This document shows, one piece after another, positions 1 through 6,847 of a DNA stretch of 10,379 nt (position 1 is the stretch's first letter; each line of letters begins with the position of its first letter). The translations under genes were made by a program, and so were the position numbers. Source of the stretch: Bacillota bacterium (GTDB taxonomy: Bacteria > Bacillota > Clostridia > Oscillospirales > Oscillospiraceae); contig JAJUHD010000083.1 in the NCBI GenBank assembly GCA_029268085.1, positions 1-10,379 of the forward strand, in the 5' to 3' direction. The notes beneath the pieces were generated by a model that was not told the origin of the DNA, did not search any database, and worked only from the letters and a program-made list of their open reading frames with translations.

Positions 1-167
1 CGACGGTCAAGGCCATTGAGGAAGCCGGGCTCCGCAACACCGTCAAGATCATGATCGGCGGCGCTCCTGTTACCCAGGCTTTCGCCGACGAAATCAAGGT
101 CGACGGATATTCCGAGGACGCGGCCTCCGCGGCTGAGCTTGTGAGGAAGCTCTACGGCGTAAAGTAA
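1..167 (+). CDS. Corrinoid (B12-binding) protein, C-terminal end only
   Basis: The reading frame enters at base 3 and gives 54 residues before TAA at 165-167. It matches the last part of the Rossmann-type cobalamin-binding domain of MtaC/MtbC/MttC-like corrinoid proteins: a beta strand KIMIGGAPVTQAFADEI followed by DGYSEDAASAAEL and a short C-terminal helix. In the family this protein carries the methyl group on cobalt between a substrate methyltransferase and a second methyltransferase, in the cytoplasm. The cobalt-ligating His motif (DxHxxG) would lie upstream, outside the window, so only the family can be named and not the substrate class. It ends 88 bases before the UROD-fold methyltransferase on the same strand, with no terminator between them, so the two are probably one operon and functional partners. 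Confidence 0.88.
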   Translation, partial: TVKAIEEAGLRNTVKIMIGGAPVTQAFADEIKVDGYSEDAASAAELVRKLYGVK

Positions 168-255
168 CATTCCGGAGCCGTCGAAGGCCTTCTCATATAA
201 ACCCGAAAAAGCCGGTCATGCTTTTACTTCAATAAAAATACGAGGAGGAAAACCA

Positions 256-1242
256 ATGCTCACTATAAGGCAGAATCTTAAGGAAACCATAACCAGCGGC
301 AACCCGGACCGCTTCGTTAATCAGTACGAGTTTATGGAATTGATGATGGACGCGCCGATGGATCTTCCCCTCGCGCCCGGCCCCGGAACGAGAGTCAAGA
401 ACAAATGGGGCATTACCTTTGACTGGCCCGCGGACCAGATCGGTTCTTTTCCCATGCACGACGCCGAGCACAAGGTTGTCAAGGACATCAGAAAGTGGAG
501 GGATGTCGTCAGGGCTCCTTCAGTGTTCTATACGGAAGAGGAGTGGGCGCCCGCGATAGCTCACGCGAACTCTGTGGACAGAAACGAGAAGTATGTGACG
601 GCCGTCTGCGCGCCCGGAATCTTCGAGATGACGCACCACCTCATGGGCATAGACGATGCTCTTGCGAACCTTTATGAAGAGCCCGAGTTTATGCACGAGC
701 TTATCGACTATGTCGTCGAATACGAGCTTGCCTATGCGAAGGAGTACATAGCCCACATTCATCCCGACGCGCTTTTCCATCACGACGATTGGGGCAGCCA
801 GACAACAACGTTCTTCTCCGTGCCGATGTTCGACGAGTTCTTTCTCGAGCCTTACAAGAAAGTTTACGGCTTTTGGAAGGCTAACGGAGTCGAGCTGATA
901 GTGCATCACGGCGACAGCTACGCCGCGACGCTTGTGCCCAGGATGATTGAAATCGGCATCGACATCTGGCAGGGCGGAATGTCCACCAACAATTTTCCGG
1001 AGCTGATCAGAAAATACGGCGGCAAGATCAGCTTCATGAGCGGAATCGACAGCAATGTGGTCGACCGTCCCGGATGGACTCGCGAGGAAATCCGCTATTA
1101 TGTAGAAAAGGCCTGCAGGGAAAACGGAAAGCATTATTTTATTCCGAATCTGACTCAGGGGCTTAATTTCTCCTCATATCCCGGCGTATACGAGACCGTT
1201 TCCGAGATTATAGACGAAATGAGCAAATTAATGTTCAAATGA
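256..1242 (+). CDS. UROD-fold corrinoid methyltransferase with altered zinc motif (HxD...C)
   Basis: This is a 328-residue protein of the uroporphyrinogen decarboxylase superfamily, methyltransferase branch (MtaA/MtbA/CmuA-like). That branch moves methyl groups to or from a corrinoid protein using a zinc site; it is not a true heme-pathway UROD. The start is ATG 256 with AGGAGG at 243-248, 7 bases away. Visible motifs are HHDDWGSQ at residues 175-182, IVHHGDS at 215-221 and EKACREN at 284-290. Aligned by eye with the second family member in this window (3099-4172), the zinc ligands H253-S-C255 and C323 correspond here to H218-G-D220 and C287. The first Cys is therefore replaced by Asp while the other ligands are kept. 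The length is normal. Directly upstream is a corrinoid protein, the expected partner. Whether it acts as the substrate-demethylating (MT1) or the acceptor (MT2) enzyme is not decidable. A true decarboxylase is unlikely because of the corrinoid neighbour. Confidence 0.85.
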   Translation: MLTIRQNLKETITSGNPDRFVNQYEFMELMMDAPMDLPLAPGPGTRVKNKWGITFDWPADQIGSFPMHDAEHKVVKDIRKWRDVVRAPSVFYTEEEWAPAIAHANSVDRNEKYVTAVCAPGIFEMTHHLMGIDDALANLYEEPEFMHELIDYVVEYELAYAKEYIAHIHPDALFHHDDWGSQTTTFFSVPMFDEFFLEPYKKVYGFWKANGVELIVHHGDSYAATLVPRMIEIGIDIWQGGMSTNNFPELIRKYGGKISFMSGIDSNVVDRPGWTREEIRYYVEKACRENGKHYFIPNLTQGLNFSSYPGVYETVSEIIDEMSKLMFK

Positions 1243-1299
1243 GTTTGCTTTGTTTCCGTTTGCAGCAAGGAGCACGCCGATAATTTATTTGGTTATATC

Positions 1300-1349
1300 A
1301 AAAACAGGGCCGGGCGTCCGCTTTCGCGGCCGCCTCGGCCCTGTTTTTT
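1300..1349. terminator. Bidirectional rho-independent terminator between convergent operons
   Basis: A long hairpin: 14 paired bases (A1300-G1312 with C1336-T1348), then one bulged T, 4 more pairs (1313-1316 with 1331-1334), one mismatch and CCGC/GCGG closing a TTTC loop. It is followed by six T on the + strand (1344-1349) and, read from the other side, by TTTTTGATAT. It can therefore end both the corrinoid-methyltransferase operon and the permease operon arriving from the right. The remaining bases 1350-1521 downstream of the permease stop hold no gene or structure that I can support. Confidence 0.88.
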
Positions 1350-1521
1350 CATGCTTTTTGCTGCAGCCCCTCGTTCGCGATCGGGACATGCACTACATTT
1401 CATTCATTGCATTTTATAAGGATTCCGAAAAGATGACAACGGGAAAACTATTGCGATTTGCCGCCTGGTCCTGTTGCAGGCTCAGGCTCATCACCGACTC
1501 TGTTTCACTGCGGGCGGAAAA

Positions 1522-2991
1522 TCAGAAAACCATATTGCCGAGCGGAATGCCGATGAGCGCAACGCCGATTGCCATCGCGAGAATGCAGATTAATGTCTGC
1601 TTGACGACATCCTTCGTAGACAGCCAGTCTTTTTTCCCGGCGATAAGCGCGCCGACCGGGCTCGCGCACGGTAGCAGGAGGCCTACGTTGCTTGTAAAAA
1701 TAATCAAAGCCGTAATCATCGTTGGGTTGGCGCCGACTGCTTTTGCAAAAGAGTACATGAGCGGAACCATTATTGCGCCCGCAACCGCGTTGTTTATGAA
1801 ATTTGTAAGAATTAATGTCGCAATGGAAACAACGAGCGCGAAGAAGTAAGGACCTTTGCCGGCAAACACAAGCGAGAAGATGTTCACAAAGGTCTTGGAG
1901 AAGCCGGTTTCTCCGGCTGATAAGGCAGTGCTGACGACAATAGCGGTGGCAACCATAAACATGATGTTCCAGAACAAGCCCTTGTCTGCAAGCTCTTTGA
2001 ATGTAAAATACTGCTTTCCTTCCTTATCCCTGAAAAGAGTGATGAACGCGCAGATCGCCAAAACAAAGGCGCTTGTGCCGATTCTGTTCATAAATTGCTG
2101 CTGGGCGGCGGGAAGAACGCTGGGAATGACGGTCAGGACAAGCAATGCTGCCAAAGCTCCTATCGCTATCTTTTGTTTTGTTGAAAAAGGAGCAATATCC
2201 TTGACCTCTACTTCTGCCGTTTTTAGCTTTGACATATCGGGCCTTAAAATTAATTTGCAGAAAACAAAGTATATTGCCATGACTGCAAAACCGAAGATAA
2301 TGCTGAAAATAAGATACTGCATGTAGTTGTAAGCGCCGAAAAGGTTTTTAGACGCCGACGCAAGGTATCCGAAGGTGGCTACGACCCCTACCATAAAGGG
2401 TAGCACCACACCGCCGACACTGTTGGCAAAAGCAACCGCCACAATCATCATTTTAGGCCACTTGTCATCTTTTGAATAACCGACCTGCTTGCTGATGGTG
2501 CTGACAAACTCCCAGCTGATGAAAACGCCGGCAAAGCCCGCTCCGAAAGCCGAGCAGACGTAGGTGGCTGCGCATATCATGACGGAAAGGAGCCAGGGCC
2601 TGCCCTTAATCATTTTTGATGCCATCAGGCGGTTTGAAAGCTGCGTACCGATTCCTGATACCGTTAGAATCGCCGAGAAAATCAGAAGCCAAAGGATAAG
2701 CTGAACGATGCCGTTGCTGAACGCAAGGTTAATTGAGTTCCCAACGGTTTTTCCGTATGTCGAAAAACCGAGGAAAAAGAACGCCAGAACGCTGGGCCAG
2801 ATCATATCGCATCTTATCCATCCCCAGAGCGCGCCCAGAAATATTCCGAGGATTTCCATTCCTAGCGGCGTCATCGCCCCGAACGGCGGAATGAAGCGGA
2901 ACAGCGTCATAATCAGCACGACGATCAGAGCGTCGATAAAATAGGTGCGGTTCACATTTTTATTTTTTTCCGCAATTTGAGTATTGTTCAT
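1522..2991 (-). CDS. SLC13/DASS-like anion permease
   Basis: A 489-residue, strongly hydrophobic integral membrane protein with about 11-13 predicted helices and a short charged N-terminus (residues 1-16). The layout is an inverted-repeat transporter: an early re-entrant segment, CSAFGAGFAGVFISW (146-160), followed by a helix with AFANSVGGVVLPF (187-199), is mirrored late by TNFINNAVAGAIMVPL (396-411) and TSNVGLLLPCASPVGALIAG (433-452). The late pair resembles the second SNT-type substrate/sodium loop of SLC13 (DASS) carriers, while the first loop is divergent. Such carriers import dicarboxylates, sulfate or other organic anions with sodium or protons. The start is ATG 2991 with an AGAGGAGA ribosome site just upstream. 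It lies 107 bases downstream of the methyltransferase gene 3099-4172 on the same strand, so it probably brings in the anionic compound processed by that enzyme. Substrate unknown; other ion-transporter-superfamily families remain possible. Confidence 0.8.
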   Translation of the reverse strand: MNNTQIAEKNKNVNRTYFIDALIVVLIMTLFRFIPPFGAMTPLGMEILGIFLGALWGWIRCDMIWPSVLAFFFLGFSTYGKTVGNSINLAFSNGIVQLILWLLIFSAILTVSGIGTQLSNRLMASKMIKGRPWLLSVMICAATYVCSAFGAGFAGVFISWEFVSTISKQVGYSKDDKWPKMMIVAVAFANSVGGVVLPFMVGVVATFGYLASASKNLFGAYNYMQYLIFSIIFGFAVMAIYFVFCKLILRPDMSKLKTAEVEVKDIAPFSTKQKIAIGALAALLVLTVIPSVLPAAQQQFMNRIGTSAFVLAICAFITLFRDKEGKQYFTFKELADKGLFWNIMFMVATAIVVSTALSAGETGFSKTFVNIFSLVFAGKGPYFFALVVSIATLILTNFINNAVAGAIMVPLMYSFAKAVGANPTMITALIIFTSNVGLLLPCASPVGALIAGKKDWLSTKDVVKQTLICILAMAIGVALIGIPLGNMVF

Positions 2992-3008
2992 ACCTGTCTC
3001 CTCTTTCT

Positions 3009-3044
3009 GCTTTTAGCATTTTCGCAGGAATGCAGCGCAAAAGC
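3009..3044 (-). promoter_or_regulatory. Intercistronic hairpin upstream of the permease ribosome site
   Basis: In the 107-base gap between the methyltransferase and the permease, GCTTTT (3009-3014) pairs with AAAAGC (3039-3044) and, nested inside, GCATT (3016-3020) pairs with AATGC (3029-3033). The structure ends about 5 bases before the permease ribosome site. It has no adjacent T-run on the - strand, so it is more likely an mRNA processing or stability hairpin that uncouples the two genes' expression than a full terminator. This role is inference. Confidence 0.4.
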
Positions 3045-3098
3045 GCAATATAAGGAACGATTGGCACGGAAATGATTGCTGATAAGTCGATGCGGAGA

Positions 3099-4172
3099 TT
3101 ATCTCATATAATTTATCCTCGACTGCTTGTACAGCTCCTCTCTGAAGGCGGGGGTCAGCAGGTTGGAGGCGTAAAAATTGAACATTGACGGCTTTTCGGG
3201 TCTGCAGAACTTTTCGGCATATGCCTTAGCTGCCGCGCGCTGTTCTTCTTCCGTCGTTTTTTGTGGATCGAAGGGATCGGGCATTACCGCCACAATAAGC
3301 TTGTCCCCGTAGAGCTCGTAAATTCTCTGGGTATCGTTCATTGCCTGGGGGTTCCAGGAATCCCATCCGGCAGCAATGATGTTCGGGACCTGCTTCATTG
3401 CCTGACCGCAGCTGTGCAGCTCGCAGAACTTGCCCTTGCTGTGAAGAAAGTCCGTAACCCTTCTCATATACGGAACAATCATTTCCTCCGCCGCTGCGGG
3501 CGAAAAAAAGGTTTCCTTCTGGGATCCCCAGTCGTCGTGTATGATAAACATATCTACATCGGGGAAATAATTCACATATTTGTCGAAGATGCGTATGTAA
3601 AGATCCGAGAGCTTATCGAAAAAGTCCTTTACGGCCTCCTGCTGCTCCTCGTCGATGAGAGCGACGGCGGCGTTTTCAAAGTCCAGGAAGGAGATGAGCC
3701 TTTCGTACCAGCCGTTGAAAAACACTCCGATATTATACTTGTCTGTTTTGAGATAGTTCCCAACTTCCTTTGCTCCGCCTTCCCAGTCCCAGCTGTCTAT
3801 GTCCGGCCAGACCACCTTATCGTACCATTCGTCCATGCTGCTTAAAAACGGCTTTCCGGGGCGGATCATGGAGCCTCCCACCTGCGGAATAAACTCCCAT
3901 TCGATGCCGAACATGTCTTTTCCGCCCTTCTGCTCCGCCTTCCGCCCATCCATTACAGAAGCGCGCGCCACAACGTCGGGAATAAGGCGGGGGTTGAAGG
4001 TGTTGCGCTCTATACCCGTTATCTGCCATATCGGCTGCTTGAGATATACCGCCCGGTACGCTTCCCTTAGTTTTACCGGAAAATTGTACAGCGGCACTTC
4101 CGGACCGCCGAAAGGTCCAGGCGTCTTTCCGACCACTTCAAGTTCGCTTGGATTGAAACCAGCTACTGCCAT
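3099..4172 (-). CDS. UROD-fold corrinoid methyltransferase (canonical HxC...C zinc site)
   Basis: A 357-residue UROD-superfamily protein of the methyltransferase branch. Motifs seen: IIHDDWGSQKETFFS at residues 210-224, the zinc motif ELHSCGQ with H253 and C255 (251-257), and a third candidate ligand C323 in EKFCRPEK. The His-x-Cys...Cys pattern with about 68 residues between the cysteines is typical of MtaA/MtbA-like enzymes, in which zinc activates a thiol or other methyl acceptor or donor. The start is ATG 4172, with AAAGGAG 8 bases upstream; an overlapping ATG four bases upstream is out of frame. The gene heads a - strand unit with the SLC13-like permease and is divergent from the PucR regulator. 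That layout suggests an inducible uptake-and-demethylation module. No corrinoid protein gene is adjacent in this unit; it could share the one at the left edge or use one elsewhere. Overall similarity to the protein at 256-1242 is clear in the motifs but low elsewhere. Confidence 0.87.
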   Translation of the reverse strand: MAVAGFNPSELEVVGKTPGPFGGPEVPLYNFPVKLREAYRAVYLKQPIWQITGIERNTFNPRLIPDVVARASVMDGRKAEQKGGKDMFGIEWEFIPQVGGSMIRPGKPFLSSMDEWYDKVVWPDIDSWDWEGGAKEVGNYLKTDKYNIGVFFNGWYERLISFLDFENAAVALIDEEQQEAVKDFFDKLSDLYIRIFDKYVNYFPDVDMFIIHDDWGSQKETFFSPAAAEEMIVPYMRRVTDFLHSKGKFCELHSCGQAMKQVPNIIAAGWDSWNPQAMNDTQRIYELYGDKLIVAVMPDPFDPQKTTEEEQRAAAKAYAEKFCRPEKPSMFNFYASNLLTPAFREELYKQSRINYMR

Positions 4173-4226
4173 GCATTTTTCTCCTTTGTTCTTGTCTAAT
4201 ATTGCGGAATTTTGCTTTTTGTTAAT

Positions 4227-4232
4227 ATTATA
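4227..4232 (-). promoter_or_regulatory. Possible -10 box for the methyltransferase-permease operon
   Basis: Read on the - strand this is a perfect TATAAT, 54 bases before the methyltransferase start. Nothing resembling TTGACA is present 16-18 bases upstream (around 4249-4256 the sequence is A-rich). If real, the promoter would need an activator, which would fit the divergent PucR-type gene. The surrounding AT-richness makes chance occurrence plausible. Confidence 0.35.
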
Positions 4233-4320
4233 TCGCTATTCCCGAAAAATAAAATCCTGCGATGTATCGGGGAATTGCAAACAGTATTTGGACAGATTGT
4301 AGTACGGATTAAATATGGAC

Positions 4321-4357
4321 AATGTCATTTGGCTTGATTAAAATTTCACTTGACATT
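4321..4357. promoter_or_regulatory. Inverted repeat AATGTCA...TGACATT spanning the pucR-like promoter
   Basis: AATGTCA (4321-4327) and TGACATT (4351-4357) are perfect inverted half-sites whose centres are 30 bases apart, close to three helical turns. They bracket the -35 box and abut the -10 box of the regulator gene, in the intergenic region shared with the methyltransferase-permease operon. This is a candidate operator for autoregulation by the PucR-like protein. No binding consensus is known to me for this subfamily, so it rests on geometry alone. Confidence 0.4.
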
Positions 4358-4362
4358 ATAAT
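4334..4362 (+). promoter_or_regulatory. Sigma-A-type promoter of the PucR-like regulator
   Basis: TTGATT (4334-4339), a 17-base spacer and a perfect TATAAT (4357-4362) give a near-consensus vegetative promoter. The expected start of transcription is about 4369, leaving a short leader before the ribosome site GGGAGG (4383-4388). Confidence 0.72.
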
Positions 4363-4395
4363 ATGGTTTATCAATAAACTGCGGGAGGCCCTTTG

Positions 4396-5946
4396 ATGAG
4401 GCTGTCAAAAGACATAATTTTTTATCAGCTGTCGAAAAGATACGGAGTTCGGTATCTGAAAGACAATGATACCGATACGGAATTCATGCGCCCCGTTTTT
4501 TTCACCGAAAAAAACGACCCTTCTTCCTGCGTCACAATAATCGATTCAGGAGATATTGAGAAAATCATGAAAAAGGAGCTCAGCCGCGAGGTTTTGCTCA
4601 TATGCTGCGGCAAAGCTCCGGACGAGGTTAACATTTTGCCGTACCCCGCCATCATGATTGAAGAAAACGTCGCTTCCGGGGATGTCTTCAATTCGGTACA
4701 GGAAATATTCAACCTGTTCGACGAATGGGATGAGGCCCTGAAGACGGTTTATTACGGCGAAGGCAGCTTCGGCGACCTTATAGACTGCTGCGACCCGATA
4801 ATTTGCGATCCGATCTGCCTTTCCGACAATATGTTCCGCTATATAGGCTTTTCAAAAGCACTGTCCGAAGAACGCGGCCTCACCTCCACAATGGATAACA
4901 ACCGTCTCCCTGTGGATGCCGTCAATAATATGCTCTCCAATCAAAGATTCAGCAGGCTTAACAGTATGCGGGGAATCTACAGGACGACTCCTGTCGGCGA
5001 CATTGACGGCGATCTGCTGTTTAAGAATATATTTAACCAGGACGAATTTGTAGGCAGGCTGATGATAAAACTGAGCGTGGACACAGACGAATACAGAATC
5101 AGGTATAACAAAATCATTCTGGAGCATCTGTATTCATACGCATTCAAGCTTTACATAAAATATTCGTCTTTCAATAAAAACGAAATATGCCTCAGCGGCC
5201 TGCGAGTTCTGCTCCAGGAGGGGCTGGACAGGAAGAATGTCGACGAAGCGCAATGGAAAAAATCTCTTGAAGAAAACGGATGGGAGCAAGGCGACAGATT
5301 TCAGCTTGTTCAAATCAGGCCGAATCTTCGTTACGACAAAAAGATGTACGCCCCCTATTTCAGCGCCGAAATAGAAAAAAGGTGGCAGGGCTGCGTCTGC
5401 TTTGAATACCAGAACAGGTTTTTCGTGTTTATAAACCGCAGCAAGTTTTCTAATCCCGAAAAAATAGAGTTTAAGCAGGCGCTTGCCTATTTTCTTCGGG
5501 AGAGCTTGTTGATTGCCGGTCTGAGCCGTGTTTTCAGCGATATTTCATACGTTTTTTGCGCCTATATGCAGACGGAGGTAGCGTTTGAGCAGGGCGTCAA
5601 AAACGCCCCCACATTTTGGTACTATAACTTCAACGACTATGCGTTGGACTACGCCCTCAGCAATTGTCCGGGGGCGTTAGAAGCCGAGCATATATGCAGC
5701 GAGAAGCTGTTGGCGCTGAAAGAATACGACGATAAAAACAACACCGAGTATTGCAGAACCCTTCTGGTCTATTTTAAGTGCAGGTTCAATTCGACAGAGG
5801 CGGCAAAAAGACTGATAATTCAGCGCAGCTCCTTTAATTACAGGCTGGAGCGGATAAGACAGCTCGCCAATATCGACATCAATTCCGAGGACGATGTGTT
5901 CTATCTCATGCTCTCTTTCAAGCTTCTAAAAATTGATAACGGATAA
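4396..5946 (+). CDS. PucR-family (CdaR-like) transcriptional regulator
   Basis: A 516-residue regulator. The C-terminal 60 or so residues (about 450-512) form the PucR helix-turn-helix: a conserved run in YCRTLLVYFKCRFNSTEAAKRL followed by QRSSFNYRLERIRQL and a closing helix. About residues 285-410 look like the degenerate GGDEF-like/CdaR middle domain. The N-terminal 250 or so residues are a ligand-sensing region of no type I can name. There are no membrane segments, so it is a cytoplasmic DNA-binding protein. The start is taken as ATG 4396 because GGGAGG lies 7 bases upstream; a TTG directly before it (4393) would be only 4 bases from that site. It is divergently transcribed from the methyltransferase-permease operon, the usual position for a local regulator. 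PucR-family proteins commonly activate catabolic genes in response to substrate; here a methylated anionic compound is the plausible effector, by inference. Confidence 0.85.
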   Translation: MRLSKDIIFYQLSKRYGVRYLKDNDTDTEFMRPVFFTEKNDPSSCVTIIDSGDIEKIMKKELSREVLLICCGKAPDEVNILPYPAIMIEENVASGDVFNSVQEIFNLFDEWDEALKTVYYGEGSFGDLIDCCDPIICDPICLSDNMFRYIGFSKALSEERGLTSTMDNNRLPVDAVNNMLSNQRFSRLNSMRGIYRTTPVGDIDGDLLFKNIFNQDEFVGRLMIKLSVDTDEYRIRYNKIILEHLYSYAFKLYIKYSSFNKNEICLSGLRVLLQEGLDRKNVDEAQWKKSLEENGWEQGDRFQLVQIRPNLRYDKKMYAPYFSAEIEKRWQGCVCFEYQNRFFVFINRSKFSNPEKIEFKQALAYFLRESLLIAGLSRVFSDISYVFCAYMQTEVAFEQGVKNAPTFWYYNFNDYALDYALSNCPGALEAEHICSEKLLALKEYDDKNNTEYCRTLLVYFKCRFNSTEAAKRLIIQRSSFNYRLERIRQLANIDINSEDDVFYLMLSFKLLKIDNG

Positions 5947-5951
5947 CCGAA

Positions 5952-5998
5952 ACAGGCCCGGCGCGCAATCGCCAGACCGAACTGACAGGCCGGCGCGC
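5952..5998. repeat. Imperfect GC-rich direct repeat between convergent genes
   Basis: ACAGGCCCGGCGCGC (5952-5966) recurs as ACAGGCCGGCGCGC (5985-5998), one base shorter, 33 bases downstream in the 53-base gap between the regulator and the deacetylase. The units are direct, not inverted. Limited GCGCGC self-pairing is possible, but there is no T-run, so no clear terminator separates these convergent genes. Confidence 0.5.
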
Positions 5999-5999
5999 G

Positions 6000-6755
6000 T
6001 CATTTCGGCGTCTGTCTTCCCGCATGGTTTATGAAATAATTATCCCTGTATATTAGCTCCGAGACTCTTACCGGCTTGTAGTCGTTGCTTATAAGCCACT
6101 CGATGATGCCCGGCAGCGCTTCAGGCGTATGCTTGGCGGCGTTATGGAACAAAATTATTGAGCCGGGTTTTGTTTTTGTTTTAACCCGGCTTATGATTTC
6201 CTCCGCGGGTATTTCCTTCCAGTCAAGTGAATCCACATCCCACTGTATGGTGTACATTCCCATGCCGCTCAGCGTTTTTATCACGTTATCGTTGTATTCT
6301 CCGAAGGGCGCCCTGAACAAAATCGGGCGGACTCCGGTTACAGCCTCGATTTTGTCGTTGCAGGCGCTGACGTCCTCGACTATCTGCCCCTGCGAAAGCT
6401 GATTGAAGTGTTTGTGGGTGCTTGAGTGGTTCATCACCTCATGCCCGGCGTCGTGGAGAGCCTTTACCGACTCCGGATATTTGCTCACCCAGTCGCCTAC
6501 AACAAAGAACGTGGCTTTCACATTGTGCCTCCCCAAAATATCGATAAGCAGCTGGGTGTCCTCATTCCCCCAGGCGGCGTCGAATGTCAGCGAAACCTCC
6601 CTGTCCTCGCGCTCCACGCAGTAAATGGGAAGCTCCCTCGCCGCAGCCGACGCTCCTTTCATGCCGGCTCCGCAGCAAATAAGGAAGACGGCCGCAGTAC
6701 AGCCGATGATTATCCGAGCTCCGCGCCCTGCTTTTCTGATTTTTCCGAAACGCAT
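6000..6755 (-). CDS. PdaB-like polysaccharide deacetylase (spore-type NodB domain)
   Basis: A 251-residue protein with an N-terminal basic stretch and one hydrophobic segment (about residues 14-32), serving as signal or membrane anchor, so the domain acts outside the membrane. The NodB/CE4 domain covers about 50-235 with motifs TFDAAWG (57-63), NHSSTH (109-114, the two metal His), RAPFGEYN (148-155), DVDSLDW (173-179) and LFHNA (202-206). CE4 enzymes remove N-acetyl groups from peptidoglycan or related glycans. The classical TFDD motif is TFDA here, so the second, metal-binding Asp is replaced. This DAAWG form is characteristic of the PdaB/spore-deacetylase group in clostridia, where it points to altered metal use or weak activity. 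The start is ATG 6755 with GGGGGA 7 bases upstream. It follows the pyrophosphatase gene on the same strand but behind a terminator, so it is probably expressed separately. Exact substrate unproven. Confidence 0.86.
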   Translation of the reverse strand: MRFGKIRKAGRGARIIIGCTAAVFLICCGAGMKGASAAARELPIYCVEREDREVSLTFDAAWGNEDTQLLIDILGRHNVKATFFVVGDWVSKYPESVKALHDAGHEVMNHSSTHKHFNQLSQGQIVEDVSACNDKIEAVTGVRPILFRAPFGEYNDNVIKTLSGMGMYTIQWDVDSLDWKEIPAEEIISRVKTKTKPGSIILFHNAAKHTPEALPGIIEWLISNDYKPVRVSELIYRDNYFINHAGRQTPK

Positions 6756-6789
6756 ATATTGTCCCCCAGTTTTTTATGTTTTTCGTCAT

Positions 6790-6819
6790 AAATATTCCCC
6801 TCTGACGGGTTTTCAATTC
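6790..6819 (-). promoter_or_regulatory. Possible sporulation-type (sigma F/G-like) promoter of the deacetylase
   Basis: On the - strand GGGAATATTT (6799-6790) fits the GGnRAnAnTW form of forespore sigma -10 boxes. GAATT (6819-6815), 15 bases upstream, is a 4 of 5 match to the corresponding -35. It lies just downstream of the pyrophosphatase terminator and about 35 bases before the deacetylase start. Motifs this short can occur by chance; support comes mainly from the gene's PdaB-like identity. Confidence 0.3.
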
Positions 6820-6820
6820 A

Positions 6821-6847
6821 AAACGGAAAGCGGGCCGCTTTCCGTTT
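6821..6847 (-). terminator. Terminator hairpin of the pyrophosphatase gene, overlapping its stop codon
   Basis: AAACGGAAAGCGG (6821-6833) and CCGCTTTCCGTTT (6835-6847) are perfectly complementary, giving about 10-12 usable pairs around a small GC-rich loop. Two bases of the TAA stop codon (6846-6848) are in the stem. On the - strand the stem runs into TTTTGAATTG, a short T-tract, so termination may be moderate. Confidence 0.65.

Noticed and set aside
520..1134. 204-residue - strand reading frame inside the first methyltransferase gene
   Set aside because: It is a complement shadow of a confidently identified gene, with no ribosome site and no recognisable domain.
256..1242. Heme-pathway uroporphyrinogen decarboxylase (hemE)
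   Set aside because: The DDWGSQ motif and the His-based zinc-site region fit the methyltransferase branch, and the neighbour is a corrinoid protein; no other heme gene is present.
1250..1849. + strand reading frame between the first methyltransferase and the permease
   Set aside because: It passes through the bidirectional terminator and lies antisense to the permease C-terminus; no domain is recognisable.
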